Assembly (NCBI RefSeq): GCF_002250055.1
Contig: NZ_CP018866.1
Span: 1,666,501-1,730,500 of the forward strand
Length of the DNA: 64,000 nt
Source of the DNA: Sutcliffiella cohnii
GTDB taxonomy: Bacteria; Bacillota; Bacilli; Bacillales; Bacillaceae_I
Direction: 5' to 3'
The position numbers and the translations under genes were made by a program. The stretch's first letter is position 1; the number at the start of each line of letters is the position of its first letter. Below, piece after piece: positions 52,101 to 61,508 of the stretch. The notes beneath the pieces are model-generated. The model made no database searches. It saw nothing but the letters and a program-made list of their open reading frames with translations, and was not told the origin of the DNA.

Positions 52101-52589
52101 TTGATTAGTAAAAGACACCTGTTTTTCAACATGATCATCGTTATATTTCCTTGGCTAACTTTGTTATTTATCGGGAAAAGCAACTTTAAACGGTATTCTG
52201 TTGCAGGAGTTTTCATTATCGTTTTTGAGATTTTTAACCACTTGTATGGAAATAAGAAAAAGTGGTGGAAGTTTTATGATAAGAAAGATTCATTTCTAAA
52301 AGATGAGCTCCCATTTAGTATTGGGCCCTATGCGCCTTTTTCCATGTGGCTGCTAAAATACTCGTACGGAAGTTTTAAAAAGTTTTTGCTACTTAACGTT
52401 CTGGCGGACGGAATATTTGCCTTCATTATGATGGATATCATGAAGAAATTTAAAATCATTCGATTAAATCGCTTAAGTAGAATTCAGTTCTTCTTTTACA
52501 TACATTACAAGGCGTATTTATTATATGGAGTACAGTACTTGTATGAGAAATGGAGAAGTAGAGGGAGAAGGATTGAAAGTTTGGTGTAA
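52101..52589 (+). CDS. Hypothetical membrane protein
   Basis: 162 residues, TTG start behind GGGGGGAG. Hydrophobic segments at FFNMIIVIFPWLTLLFIG, YSVAGVFIIVFEIFNHLYG, PFSMWLLKYSYGSFKKFLLL and GIFAFIMMDIM, ending in a basic tail. Conserved Trp/Tyr-rich KKWWKFYDKKDSF loop. I have seen this as a hypothetical protein in Bacillaceae; no function known. Confidence 0.7.
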   Translation: MISKRHLFFNMIIVIFPWLTLLFIGKSNFKRYSVAGVFIIVFEIFNHLYGNKKKWWKFYDKKDSFLKDELPFSIGPYAPFSMWLLKYSYGSFKKFLLLNVLADGIFAFIMMDIMKKFKIIRLNRLSRIQFFFYIHYKAYLLYGVQYLYEKWRSRGRRIESLV

Positions 52590-52596
52590 TAAACAA

Positions 52597-52637
52597 GGAT
52601 GAGAAAAAAGTCGCTTAGACATTTCTCATCCTTTTTC
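52597..52637. terminator. Two-way terminator
   Basis: AGGATGAGAAA (52597-52607) pairs with TTTCTCATCCT (52622-52632), followed by TTTT; between convergent genes. Confidence 0.85.
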
Positions 52638-52643
52638 TAATTA

Positions 52644-53537
52644 TTAATGATGCATTTCCTCGGCAAGCATTGCTTCTGCTTTCGTTTTATGAACAGTCCC
52701 GAATGGATGTTGAGGTGGTGCGTAAATTGAATATAACTTCAACGGTTTATTACCGGTATTTGTTAGGTTGTGATACTTGCCGGCAGGGATGACGATGGCA
52801 AAGTCGTCTTTCACTTTACGTTCAAACGTTAAACGGTCTTTTTGATCGCCCATTTGTACGATTCCTTCTCCATCCTCAATTCGTAAAAACTGATCAAGAT
52901 GCGGATGAATTTCTAAGCCGATATCTTCCCCAACAGGAATACTCATTAGTGTGATTTGTAGATGTTCTCCAGTCCATAGAGCAGTTCGGAATGTGTTGTT
53001 CTGTTTCGTAGCTTCTTCGATGTCAATAACGAATGGACCTGGTCCGTAGTCACGAATGGTCACTCGTTTTTCTTCTCTAACATCAAATCTGGCTGCAACC
53101 TCTTGCTCCTTCGCAAGGGCAGACTGAAATACTTCTAGTACCTGTTGTTGATTGGTCAAAGAGCAGCATCTTTTATATTCAGAAAAACATTCCGCTTCGA
53201 TTTCAAAAGCTCTTTGAACGCCGTTTTCGAAGTTATCATATGGTATATGCTCCACTTCCAACGTAGATTGACTTCCTGTTAATTCCGCATAAAGGTGCGA
53301 AAAGGTTGTGACAAGATCTTGCTTTTCCTCAAGCGAACGTAGCAAATTTTGTTGCTCTTGGACAGTTGGTGCTTCACAAGCTAAGCGATAATACAGATTA
53401 TAGGCGGATGCTTCTCTTTTAACGGCTGTGAGGATAGCAGCTAAAATTTCTTGCTCTTCCTCATTACTTCTAAAACTATTTTCCTCATTTTCATTGTTAA
53501 AATACGGGTGTGGACGTGGACTTGCGTAATAAGACAT
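52644..53537 (-). CDS. Ferritin-like domain fused to a cupin
   Basis: 297 residues from ATG 53537, after GAGGGGAATGAGG (frame open to 53567). The N-terminal ~165 residues form a helical ferritin-like bundle with repeated Glu (VKREASAYNLYYRLA; FEIEAECFSEYKRCC). The C-terminal 120 residues are a cupin: EIHPHLDQFLRIEDGEGIVQ and VIPAGKYHNLTNTGNKPLKL give His and Glu ligands. Similar cupins usually occur alone. A metal-dependent role in stress or spore-coat-like structures is possible; catalysis is unproven. Confidence 0.75.
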   Translation of the reverse strand: MSYYASPRPHPYFNNENEENSFRSNEEEQEILAAILTAVKREASAYNLYYRLACEAPTVQEQQNLLRSLEEKQDLVTTFSHLYAELTGSQSTLEVEHIPYDNFENGVQRAFEIEAECFSEYKRCCSLTNQQQVLEVFQSALAKEQEVAARFDVREEKRVTIRDYGPGPFVIDIEEATKQNNTFRTALWTGEHLQITLMSIPVGEDIGLEIHPHLDQFLRIEDGEGIVQMGDQKDRLTFERKVKDDFAIVIPAGKYHNLTNTGNKPLKLYSIYAPPQHPFGTVHKTKAEAMLAEEMHH

Positions 53538-53603
53538 TTCCTCATTCCCCTCTATTTTTATCAACACTAATATATGCCTATATATGGAAAGTGTTCAAGG
53601 TAA

Positions 53604-53705
53604 TTAAGCTTTCTTTCTCCATCCTCTAAAAACACTCCATGCAATAATAAGTATAATAAGGGTGATGACGATATAGAAGTAAACGCTTGTAAAAATATTC
53701 ATCAT
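53604..53705 (-). CDS. Possible single-helix peptide, 33 aa
   Basis: ATG 53705 or 53702; reads MMNIFTSVYFYIVITLIILI then a Trp and a basic tail (FRGWRKKA). Textbook small membrane peptide by composition, but no clear ribosome site. It lies between the EamA gene and the ferritin-cupin gene on the same strand. Confidence 0.4.
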   Translation of the reverse strand: MMNIFTSVYFYIVITLIILIIAWSVFRGWRKKA

Positions 53706-53733
53706 GTGAAAAGGTTAAAATTCTCACTCTTCA

Positions 53734-54675
53734 TCAAGAAGCGTGAGAACGGCTTGTTTGTTCGTTTTGTAGTTTCGGTTCTATTACTATTTTTGCTGGG
53801 ATTTGTTTCGCTTTAAAGTACGTAAATAAAAAACTTCCTAATATAACAATACCGCTGCCTATTCCTTGAACAATCGTTATTTCTTCTCCAAGTAGGAAAA
53901 AAGCTAACATGGCAGTGAAGATAGGGTTAAAGTTTAAAAATAATCCGGATGTTGTTGCACCAATCTTCTGTACACCGATGTTCCAAAGTACCATACAAAC
54001 GACGGTGGAAATGACTCCTGTATAAAGAATTGCTCCGATAAAAGAAGGATTAATATTCGTAACAGTAAGCCCGGTAGTATTAAACGGAACTAAAACAATT
54101 AACCCGAACACTCCAGAGTAAAGAATTGCCATCATCGGAGAAGTAGTAGCAGATGCCCATTTGTTACATACAGAATAAATTCCCCAAATGCCAACAGCTG
54201 CTAACATCCATACGTCACCACTGTTGAATTGAAGGGAGAGCAAGTATTCGAGATTTCCTTTCGACATAACAAGTAGGACACCTAATAGAGAAATTACCAT
54301 AGATCCAATTTGTAATGGATTGATTTTCTCATTTAAAAAGATAAAGGAGAATAATGCAATCGAAACGATATTCAATGTAGATAGGAGTCCAATATTCGAT
54401 GCTGTTGAGTTTTCTAGTCCGATAAAAAGAAAAATATTAAATAAGGCTGCCCCAGTGATTCCCATTAAAAATAAAGGAAGAATAGCTTTACGCGAGGGTA
54501 AGATTTTTTTCTCTTTCCACCATACGATAGGGAAAAGGACGATAACGGCAATTGCCCAACGTAAAACAGTTAATGTCATAGCGGATGCGTGATCTACTAG
54601 CCCTTTACTTACGATGAAGTTTCCTGCCCAAAGAAAGCTTGTTAAAAGTAGTAAACCATAATATTTCGATGCCAT
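53734..54675 (-). CDS. EamA/DMT family transporter
   Basis: 313 residues, ten predicted helices in two repeated EamA halves (FLWAGNFIVSKGLVDHASAM at the start; AAVGIWGIYSVCNKWASATT in the second half). Drug/metabolite transporters of this type export amino acids or other metabolites. ATG follows AGAGGG. Divergent from an Lrp/AsnC regulator, so amino-acid-linked export is a reasonable guess. Confidence 0.88.
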   Translation of the reverse strand: MASKYYGLLLLTSFLWAGNFIVSKGLVDHASAMTLTVLRWAIAVIVLFPIVWWKEKKILPSRKAILPLFLMGITGAALFNIFLFIGLENSTASNIGLLSTLNIVSIALFSFIFLNEKINPLQIGSMVISLLGVLLVMSKGNLEYLLSLQFNSGDVWMLAAVGIWGIYSVCNKWASATTSPMMAILYSGVFGLIVLVPFNTTGLTVTNINPSFIGAILYTGVISTVVCMVLWNIGVQKIGATTSGLFLNFNPIFTAMLAFFLLGEEITIVQGIGSGIVILGSFLFTYFKAKQIPAKIVIEPKLQNEQTSRSHAS

Positions 54676-54867
54676 GGATATATCCCTCTCGTTCTATAAA
54701 TGCTGATGGAATAATTTTAACATTATAAATAGAATGGCAGAATATTTTATTATATAATGAAAGAAAAACGAAACTTTTTAAAGTAAACATTGATAATAAT
54801 TAGTTTTATTCGCATTGTGGTGACCGTTTCTTCGCATGTACAGAATAATTGAAAGGAGTTTTTTATT

Positions 54868-55347
54868 ATGGAATCGTACGTAAGTAAAGTTTTAGATGAA
54901 ATTGACTTAAAAATATTAGATATTTTACAAAAGGAAGCGGGGCTTAATAATTCCGAAATTGCAAAACAAGTGAATTTATCACCACCAGCAACACATGCTC
55001 GCATTAAAAGATTAGAGGTGGAAGGCTACATCGAAAAACGTGTCTCGATTTTAAATCAAGAAAAGCTCGGGTTTGATTTGTTAACATTTATATTTATTAG
55101 CACAAATATTCACCAAGCGGAAATGCTGGAAAGATTAGAAAGAGAGCTAGAATTGTTACCAGAAGTGATGGAAGTACATCTATTAACAGGCGAGCATGAT
55201 TATTTTTTAAAAGTGTTGTGTAAAGATCGAAAACAACTAGAACAGTTTATTAGAAAATTAAACAAGCTCGGAATTACAAGAATTCAAACAAGCTTATCAT
55301 TAAGAGAAATAAAATATTCCACCGTATTACCAATTGGAAGGGAATGA
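54868..55347 (+). CDS. Lrp/AsnC family transcriptional regulator
   Basis: 159 residues, ATG after GAAAGGAG. N-terminal helix-turn-helix ILDILQKEAGLNNSEIAKQV then NLSPPATHARIKRLEVEGYI, and a C-terminal RAM domain (LLPEVMEVHLLTGEHDYFLK) that binds amino acids. Located opposite the EamA transporter, as is common for Lrp-type control of amino-acid exporters. Confidence 0.92.
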   Translation: MESYVSKVLDEIDLKILDILQKEAGLNNSEIAKQVNLSPPATHARIKRLEVEGYIEKRVSILNQEKLGFDLLTFIFISTNIHQAEMLERLERELELLPEVMEVHLLTGEHDYFLKVLCKDRKQLEQFIRKLNKLGITRIQTSLSLREIKYSTVLPIGRE

Positions 55348-55390
55348 CTAGTGTGATATAGAAATAGTAAGAAAAAGGGAGTGACTGTCA

Positions 55391-56248
55391 TTGGATAACA
55401 TTACAATTGTAAATCTAGTTCCTAAGTTTCTAGATTTTTATGAAAAAGCGAGTGTAAACGGAGTTGGAGAACAAGAACGATGGGAATTGTGGAAAGAGCA
55501 TTATCATTTCGCGGCAGTCCCACCTGGTGAAAAAGGTTTAAAAGTTGCAAGGGAATTATTAAACAATGCATGGGAAAAGTACGGTGAGCATATTTCTAAC
55601 ATAGAAAAGGTAAAGCTAGATCAGGAGGAATTGCAACAATTTTTATCAAAAGTAAAAACTTTGTTAGGATATAAAAACTCTATAGAGTTAACACTCGTTT
55701 ATTTTGTAGGTGGATTCGAAAACAATGCGTTTGTTGCACCTACTAATAGTGGTGGAATCGCTCTATGCCTACCAGTGGAGGGTGGTCCCTCTCTCATTAC
55801 GCTTGCACATGAACTAACCCATGTTGTTCACGCTAAAACTTCAACCTTTAACGGTCAGTGGGAGCGGACAATTGCTGCGACCATTTTACAAGAAGGGTTA
55901 GCTACACATATAAGTAAATATATAGTACCGGGGCATCGAAACGAAGATTATATAGTAATGCAGGAAGGTTGGCTTCACTCATGCGAAGGAAAAAGAGAAG
56001 AAATATTCAGTGGAATATACCCTTACTTAGAAGACTCCAGTTCTGAAACAGTCTACAAGTTCACGATGGGAAATGGTACGACTAATATTGAAAGGGAAGC
56101 GTATTTCGTTGGATGGGAAATAGTAGGTCGTCTATTAGCGGAAGGAAAAACATTTCAGGAGATTGCTAGTGTTAAAGAAAGCGATATGGCTAAATACATA
56201 CGTCAAGTATTATTGGATTATAATTACATCGATACATCTAACAATTGA
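55391..56248 (+). CDS. DUF2268 zinc-dependent protease-like protein
   Basis: 285 residues, TTG start after AAAGGGAG. Zincin motif HELTH (140-144) in LITLAHELTHVVHAKT, with the third ligand probably the Glu of ILQEGLATHISKY or of NIEREAYFVGWEIV. This matches the DUF2268/YjaZ-like group seen in Bacillus. No signal peptide, so it should be cytoplasmic. Substrate unknown; downstream of the Lrp regulator by 43 bases and possibly cotranscribed. Confidence 0.83.
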   Translation: MDNITIVNLVPKFLDFYEKASVNGVGEQERWELWKEHYHFAAVPPGEKGLKVARELLNNAWEKYGEHISNIEKVKLDQEELQQFLSKVKTLLGYKNSIELTLVYFVGGFENNAFVAPTNSGGIALCLPVEGGPSLITLAHELTHVVHAKTSTFNGQWERTIAATILQEGLATHISKYIVPGHRNEDYIVMQEGWLHSCEGKREEIFSGIYPYLEDSSSETVYKFTMGNGTTNIEREAYFVGWEIVGRLLAEGKTFQEIASVKESDMAKYIRQVLLDYNYIDTSNN

Positions 56249-56282
56249 TTTTATGAAGAAAAACAAGGAGGTTTCTGCATAA

Positions 56283-57302
56283 ATGATAGATCAAGCTTTT
56301 ATAAACGAGCTAACGTCAACTGCCACCACTAAGAAAAATATATATGGAGCATTATTATGTGTGGAAAAGGGGGACGATTCCTTTTCCTACGTAAGTGCAG
56401 CAGGGAACATATTAGCACATACTCCTTACTATATTGCTAGTGTTACAAAACTATATGTTACTGCTGTTTTACTTAAATTAAAAGAAGAAGGCCGAGTTGA
56501 TCTTGAACATAAAATCTCTAATTATCTCCCTTCTGACACACTACTAAAACTCCACTACTTCAAAGGTCATGATTACTCCAACGAAATTACAATCAAACAT
56601 TTAATGTCCAATACGTCAGGAATTCCAGACTATTTCACTGCAGAAGCGATTAAAGATTTAATTGGAGGAAGAGATAGTGCTTGGGGGTATGAAAAGGTAG
56701 TAGCGAGTGCGAAACAGGAAAAGCCTAAGTTCTCTCCTGGGGTAAGAGCCCAATATTCTGATACAAACTATCAACTTCTCGGTAAAATTATTGAAACAAT
56801 TACGGAAAAAGATATCCATTCCGTTTTTAAAGAATATATTTTTAATGAACTAGAATTAAAAGAAACGTATCTTTATGAGGATGAAACTGATTCAAAACCA
56901 GCACCATTCTATTATAAGGATAAGAAACTCCATTTACCGAAATATATGTCTTCCATCGGACCAGAAGGCGGTATTGTTTCGACGGTGAAGGAATCGATGA
57001 TATTTTTGCGAGCATTTATGAATGGACGCCTTTTTCCGAAACAATATTTACATGAGTTGAAAGACTGGAAGCTTCTTTTTGGCCCAGGGTTGTTTTATTA
57101 TGGAGTAGGAATTGCGAGTCAGCCTGTTTCTCTTTTTGAATTTAAAACAGGAATGATTGGCCATTGGGGACAAACTGGTGCCTTCGCATTTTATCACCCT
57201 AAAACGGACCTATATTTCACAGGAACAGTAAATCAATTTTATGGTCACAGTGTTGCTGCTAAGATGATGATAAAAATGATAAAAGCTTGTAAAAAAGTGT
57301 AA
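56283..57302 (+). CDS. Serine hydrolase, class C beta-lactamase family
   Basis: 339 residues, ATG after AAGGAGG. SxxK motif S53-VTK56 in YYIASVTKLYV, tyrosine motif QYSDTNYQLLG, and HWGQTG as the third motif. Unlike the hydrolase at 17987 it has neither a signal peptide nor membrane helices, so it should be cytoplasmic. Family S12 includes esterases and peptidases. It follows the DUF2268 gene by 34 bases. Confidence 0.87.
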   Translation: MIDQAFINELTSTATTKKNIYGALLCVEKGDDSFSYVSAAGNILAHTPYYIASVTKLYVTAVLLKLKEEGRVDLEHKISNYLPSDTLLKLHYFKGHDYSNEITIKHLMSNTSGIPDYFTAEAIKDLIGGRDSAWGYEKVVASAKQEKPKFSPGVRAQYSDTNYQLLGKIIETITEKDIHSVFKEYIFNELELKETYLYEDETDSKPAPFYYKDKKLHLPKYMSSIGPEGGIVSTVKESMIFLRAFMNGRLFPKQYLHELKDWKLLFGPGLFYYGVGIASQPVSLFEFKTGMIGHWGQTGAFAFYHPKTDLYFTGTVNQFYGHSVAAKMMIKMIKACKKV

Positions 57303-57377
57303 AAGGTTAGTGGAAGCGAAGAAAATCGACTGCCTTTAATCGAAACGAATGCTCCTGATAAAATTGTCATGAACTTG

Positions 57378-57429
57378 CCTCCTTCTAGTTAAGGAGGTTA
57401 TTAGTTTTGTGAAAAAATCATGGTATAAT
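57378..57429 (+). promoter_or_regulatory. Hairpin and promoter ahead of modA
   Basis: CCTCCTT (57378-57384) and AAGGAGG (57391-57397) form a 7-bp hairpin, followed by a TG-extended -10 box TGGTATAAT (57421-57429). The apparent ribosome site in the hairpin lies upstream of this promoter, so it is not the modA site; modA uses GGAAGG near 57450. Confidence 0.45.
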
Positions 57430-57462
57430 AAGGACAAATCAGCTTATGGAAGGTTTACGAAA

Positions 57463-58203
57463 ATGAGAATATTTACAATGATACTTACTTTATTTTTAAT
57501 AACTGGATGTATGAATGACACGGCAGAAGATAAAACGATTTATGTTGCAGCAGCATCAGATCTTTATCATGCTTTAACGGAAATGGGTGAAGAATTTGCG
57601 GCAGAAACAAGTATTAACATTGAATTTACTTTCGGATCAACAGGACTATTAACTCAACAAATAAAAGAAGGTGCACCTTTCGATTTATTTGCCGCTGCTC
57701 ATGAAATGTATATTGAAGAGCTATTAAATAGTGACTCGGTTTTAGCAGACTCCAAAGAATACTATGCAATAGGCAGAATTGTTTTAATGGGTAGTGATGA
57801 AGAAGGTAGTTTGAAAGAAAAACTACTAAGTTCCAATATAAGGACGATTACAATTGCAAATCCTGAACATGCGCCATATGGGAAGGCTGCAAAAGAAGCA
57901 TTACAAAGTTTAGGGATTTGGGAAGAGGTTGAACATAAAATTGTTTATGCCGAAAACATTAGACAAGCCTATCAATATGTGGAATCAGGCAATGCAGATG
58001 TCGGAATCGTTGCGTTAGCATTAGTAACTGGAACTCAATATCCTTACGAAGTGATTGATGAAGAGTATCATCAACCTATACTACAAGCGTTAGGTATTCC
58101 TTCACAAACTGAGAAGGAAGAAATGAGTAAACAGTTCGTACAATTTATTGTAGGACCTAGAGGGCAAGCGATATTAAAAGAATATGGGTTTGATATACCG
58201 TAA
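57463..58203 (+). CDS. modA: Molybdate ABC transporter substrate-binding lipoprotein
   Basis: 246 residues from ATG 57463, nine bases after GGAAGG; the frame is open to GTG 57409 but the signal peptide (MRIFTMILTLFLITGC) then would be too long. Lipobox ITGC anchors it outside. IYVAAASDLYHALTEMGEEF and FGSTGLLTQQIKEGAPFDLF are ModA signatures, binding molybdate or tungstate. It overlaps modB by one base. No modC in the window. Confidence 0.9.
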   Translation: MRIFTMILTLFLITGCMNDTAEDKTIYVAAASDLYHALTEMGEEFAAETSINIEFTFGSTGLLTQQIKEGAPFDLFAAAHEMYIEELLNSDSVLADSKEYYAIGRIVLMGSDEEGSLKEKLLSSNIRTITIANPEHAPYGKAAKEALQSLGIWEEVEHKIVYAENIRQAYQYVESGNADVGIVALALVTGTQYPYEVIDEEYHQPILQALGIPSQTEKEEMSKQFVQFIVGPRGQAILKEYGFDIP

Positions 58204-58856
58204 TGGACTCCATTCTAACACCTTTATTTTTAACTTTTAAAATAGCAACGATTGCAACGTTCATCGCATTTGTTTTCGGAGTTCTTTTCTCGTGGTGGTT
58301 TGCCTTTAATAAAAATAAATTAACGAACTTTTTATCGATCCTCGTGACAATACCGCTTGTTATTCCTCCAACTGTTTTAGGATATTATTTGCTCCTTATG
58401 CTAGGCAGAGGAAGTTTTATTGGTCAATGGTACGAACGGATTTATGGACAACCAATTGTTTTTACATGGAAAGCAGCCGTAATCGCGGCAGCCATTGCGG
58501 CGTTACCTCTTCTCATTAGGCCGATTCAAGCTTCTTTTGAATCTATTAGTAAAGATACAATTGGAGCGGCGGAACTTGACGGGGCAGGGAAACTTCAATT
58601 GTTATGGTATGTTGTCATGCCACTAGCTTACAAAGGGGTATTAGCGGGACTAGTATTAGGTTTTGCAAGAGCGATGGGAGAATTCGGCGCGACATTAATG
58701 GTAGCTGGTAATATCCCTGGGAAAACGCAAACTCTTTCCATTGCGATTTATGACGCCGTCCAAGCGAATCGAATGACTGATGCTCATATGATGGTTTTTA
58801 TATTAAGTGTGTCAACGATTCTCTTTTTATATTTAATTAATAGATGGTTTAAGTAG
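58203..58856 (+). CDS. modB: Molybdate ABC transporter permease
   Basis: 217 residues, about five or six membrane helices. The EAA loop motif (GAAELDGAGKLQLLWYVVMP) and ARAMGEFGATLMVAGN are diagnostic for ModB, which contacts the ATPase. The ATG shares a base with the modA stop. The expected modC is absent, as in some Bacillus, so the ATPase must come from elsewhere. Confidence 0.92.
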   Translation: MDSILTPLFLTFKIATIATFIAFVFGVLFSWWFAFNKNKLTNFLSILVTIPLVIPPTVLGYYLLLMLGRGSFIGQWYERIYGQPIVFTWKAAVIAAAIAALPLLIRPIQASFESISKDTIGAAELDGAGKLQLLWYVVMPLAYKGVLAGLVLGFARAMGEFGATLMVAGNIPGKTQTLSIAIYDAVQANRMTDAHMMVFILSVSTILFLYLINRWFK

Positions 58857-58861
58857 GACAG

Positions 58862-58900
58862 AAAAATGCATTCCTGTAAAGGATGCATTTTTATTTTTTT
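58862..58900 (+). terminator. Intrinsic terminator
   Basis: AAAAATGCATTCC (58862-58874) pairs with GGATGCATTTTT (58881-58892), followed by a T-run. Confidence 0.85.
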
Positions 58901-58901
58901 G

Positions 58902-58930
58902 TTGCATCAATACTACCTTTTTGGTATTAT
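58902..58930 (+). promoter_or_regulatory. Promoter of the MarR gene with imperfect dyad
   Basis: TTGCAT (58902-58907), 17-base spacer, TATTAT (58925-58930). AATACTACC and GGTATT form an imperfect inverted repeat inside it, a possible MarR autorepressor site. Confidence 0.65.
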
Positions 58931-59002
58931 CGTTTCATAGCTAATGATTTTGAATATTCTTGGGGTGGTGACACTATTCATACATTTAATGAGGATGGAG
59001 AA

Positions 59003-59488
59003 TTGCTTCCCGTAGAGAAAAGTACAATTAACAGATTGACGAATCTCCCATTAGATTCATTGAACTTAGAAGCAATAGCTGTTGTGACCAATATTTATCG
59101 TATTGCCCAAGGTTTAAGAAATAAAATGGAACGTGAAGTTTTATCGGAATATGGACTCTCTTGGACATCGTTTTCTATTTTGTATGACCTATGGGTAGAA
59201 GGTTCGTTAGAAACGAAAAAATTAGCACATTCTGCTGGGGTTTCAAAAGCAACGGTAAGTAATATAACGAATACGTTAGAACGAAAAGAGCTATGCTATC
59301 GGAAAACAGATACGAGAGATAGAAGAATTACTTACGTAGCGATTACGGACAAAGGTAAGCAAGCGATGGAAAAGCTATATCCAACCTTCCATCAAAGTGA
59401 AGTGGAGATTGTTTCGAGTCTAACTGCAAGTGAACAAAAGAATATGTCCAATCTCCTAAGGAAAGTTATTCGGGAAAATGATTTTTAA
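59003..59488 (+). CDS. MarR family transcriptional regulator (YwaE-like)
   Basis: About 161 residues if TTG 59003 is the start (GAGG eight bases upstream); the frame is open to 58883, but that part overlaps the terminator and promoter. Winged helix: WTSFSILYDLWVEGSLETKK, then LAHSAGVSKATVSNITNTLE and KTDTRDRRITYVAIT in the wing. Placed directly before the T-box and tyrosyl-tRNA synthetase, as ywaE is before tyrZ in B. subtilis. Start uncertain. Confidence 0.82.
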   Translation: MLPVEKSTINRLTNLPLDSLNLEAIAVVTNIYRIAQGLRNKMEREVLSEYGLSWTSFSILYDLWVEGSLETKKLAHSAGVSKATVSNITNTLERKELCYRKTDTRDRRITYVAITDKGKQAMEKLYPTFHQSEVEIVSSLTASEQKNMSNLLRKVIRENDF

Positions 59489-59504
59489 TATTATATATAA
59501 AAGC

Positions 59505-59745
59505 AAAGACGGGAACTTAAGTAGTAGTTATCTCCCTGTTTAAGAGAGTCGGTGGTTGGTGTGAACCGATACAAAGATAACACGAATTACACTCCTAGAG
59601 CTTTCTTTATGAAGAAATTTTCATAAAGACGGACGAACCGTTATTCGAACTGAGTGGGAGGTTTTTTGCCTCCAACAAGGGTGGTACCGCGTGCAAAACC
59701 ACGTCCCTTTATCTATTAGGATAGGGACGTGTTTTTTTTATTTAT
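59505..59745 (+). promoter_or_regulatory. Tyrosine T-box riboswitch
   Basis: Leader with the T-box sequence AGGGTGGTACCGCG (59678-59691), which binds the uncharged tRNA acceptor end. A TAC tyrosine specifier codon lies at 59570-59572 in the lower stem I. The terminator ACGTCCCT (59701-59708) / AGGGACGT (59723-59730) plus T-run follows. Uncharged tRNA-Tyr should stabilise the antiterminator and raise synthetase expression. Confidence 0.93.
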
Positions 59746-59765
59746 TTTTATAGGAGGAATGAACA

Positions 59766-61010
59766 ATGAACGAAGTGATGAAACAATTATCAGCCGAACA
59801 GCTAAAAGAAGTAGAAAGACAAATGGCCATCTACACTCAAGGGGTGCAAGAAATAATTCCTGTTGAGGACCTGGAAGTAAAAGTAGCGAAATCGGTATTA
59901 GAAAATCGCCCTTTAAAAATAAAATTAGGATTAGATCCATCCGCACCAGATGTTCATCTTGGTCATACAGTCGTCCTAAAGAAAATGAGACAGTTTCAAG
60001 ACAATGGTCATAAAATCCAATTATTAATTGGAGACTTTACAGGCAAAATTGGTGATCCGACTGGAAAGTCTGTCGCAAGAAAACCGTTAACGGATGAAGA
60101 AGTAAAGCATAATGCAAAAACATACTTTGAGCAATTCGGAAAAGTGATGGATATGGATAAAGTAGACTTGTACTACAACTCTGAATGGTTAACGAAATTA
60201 AACTTTGAAGATGTGATTGGATTAGCAGGAAAAATTACGGTTGCTCGATTGATGGAAGGAGATGACTTTGAGGAGAGAATTGCGACAGGAAAACCAATTT
60301 CACTTCATGAGTTTTTCTACCCGTTAATGCAAGGATACGATTCCGTTGTATTAGAATGTGATATTGAATTGGGAGGAACTGATCAGCATTTTAACATCTT
60401 AATGGGAAGACATTACCAAGAAAAGTTTGGAAAAGAAAAACAAGTTGCGATGCTTATGCCTTTATTAGAGGGTCTTGACGGTGTGGAGAAAATGTCGAAG
60501 TCTAAGAAAAACTACATCGGTATTGATGAAAGTCCAAATGAAATGTACGGAAAAGCGATGTCGATACCGGATGAGTTAATGGTGAAATACTTTGAATTAG
60601 TGACCGACCTTTCCCTTGAGCAACTGGAAACGATGAAACATGATCTAACGTCAGGCGATCTTCATCCTCGTGATGCAAAAATGCTGTTAGGGAAAACGAT
60701 TGTTAGAATGTACCATGGGGAAGAAGCAGCAGAAAAAGCTGAGCATCATTTCGTTTCCGTCTTCCAACAAGGTGCAGTGCCTGATGAACTACCGGTAGTT
60801 GAGTGGAAAGGTAGTAAGGAAGTGTTAATAACAGACCTTTTAGTCGAACTACAAATGTTAAGCTCGAAAAGTGAAGCCCGCAGGATGATTGCTAATCGAG
60901 GAGTAAAGTTAGATGGTGAGAAGGTAGAAGATGTAGCTTTACGAGTATCGATGACAGCCGGATTAGTTGTACAAGTAGGAAAGCGTAAATTTGCAAAAAT
61001 AAAAATGTAA
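59766..61010 (+). CDS. tyrZ: Tyrosyl-tRNA synthetase, TyrZ type
   Basis: 414 residues, ATG after AGGAGG. HIGH motif as HLGH (64-67) in [18 protein letters not shown] at 242-246, and a C-terminal S4-like RNA-binding domain ([19 protein letters not shown]). It charges tRNA-Tyr in the cytoplasm. Length and start resemble B. subtilis TyrZ rather than the ~420-residue TyrS, and the MarR neighbour supports this. Controlled by the T-box upstream. Might be annotated tyrS by others. Confidence 0.94.
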   Translation: MNEVMKQLSAEQLKEVERQMAIYTQGVQEIIPVEDLEVKVAKSVLENRPLKIKLGLDPSAPDVHLGHTVVLKKMRQFQDNGHKIQLLIGDFTGKIGDPTGKSVARKPLTDEEVKHNAKTYFEQFGKVMDMDKVDLYYNSEWLTKLNFEDVIGLAGKITVARLMEGDDFEERIATGKPISLHEFFYPLMQGYDSVVLECDIELGGTDQHFNILMGRHYQEKFGKEKQVAMLMPLLEGLDGVEKMSKSKKNYIGIDESPNEMYGKAMSIPDELMVKYFELVTDLSLEQLETMKHDLTSGDLHPRDAKMLLGKTIVRMYHGEEAAEKAEHHFVSVFQQGAVPDELPVVEWKGSKEVLITDLLVELQMLSSKSEARRMIANRGVKLDGEKVEDVALRVSMTAGLVVQVGKRKFAKIKM

Positions 61011-61014
61011 TTTT

Positions 61015-61053
61015 GATGAAGGTGTAACGCTAGTATTAGTTACATCTTTTTTT
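61015..61053 (+). terminator. Intrinsic terminator
   Basis: GATG...GTGTAAC pairs with GTTACATC, then seven T. Confidence 0.78.
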
Positions 61054-61133
61054 CTATAAAGAAGAAGGAGTTATAAAGTCTTTGTGGAATGTATGTAATG
61101 AGATTTACATATATTGTTACTTGGAGGAGTACG

Positions 61134-61508
61134 ATGAAATATATAAAACTACTAGTATTAATTTGCGTTTTCTTTGTGGTGATGGTCGGCTGCAGTAGTA
61201 ATAAAGTACAACCTGATAGTACCGAAAATGTAGCCTGGCTAATGAAGTTAGCAATCGAAAATGATGATTATGAAGCATTCGATTCTTTGTTTTCTGAAGG
61301 TAGAAAGGGAAGTGTTTCTAGAACTGATTTCAGCGAATTTACGAATCTAACAACTGCTGGTGCAAATTACAAAAAGTACGAATTAGTTACCTTTGAAAAT
61401 GGTGAAATGCTGCTAGTAAGACTGACACCAGAAAATGAAGACAATAAATATGAAATAGAGGATGTTATTGTTGTACCGGAAGAGATGAAAGTACTATTTA
61501 AGGATTAA
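61134..61508 (+). CDS. Putative lipoprotein
   Basis: 124 residues from ATG 61134, seven bases after GGAGGAG; the open frame to 61089 lacks a site. Signal core LLVLICVFFVVMVGC with lipobox MVGC. The mature part carries AWLMKLAIENDDYEAFDSLF, a NTF2/SnoaL-like opening, so it may be a small outer-face domain protein. The stop and the next start overlap (TAATG). Confidence 0.72.
   Translation: MKYIKLLVLICVFFVVMVGCSSNKVQPDSTENVAWLMKLAIENDDYEAFDSLFSEGRKGSVSRTDFSEFTNLTTAGANYKKYELVTFENGEMLLVRLTPENEDNKYEIEDVIVVPEEMKVLFKD

Noticed and set aside
57378..57397. Ribosome-site-sequestering hairpin or molybdenum cofactor riboswitch before modA
   Set aside because: The hairpin lies upstream of the likely modA promoter and is far too short for the Moco riboswitch.
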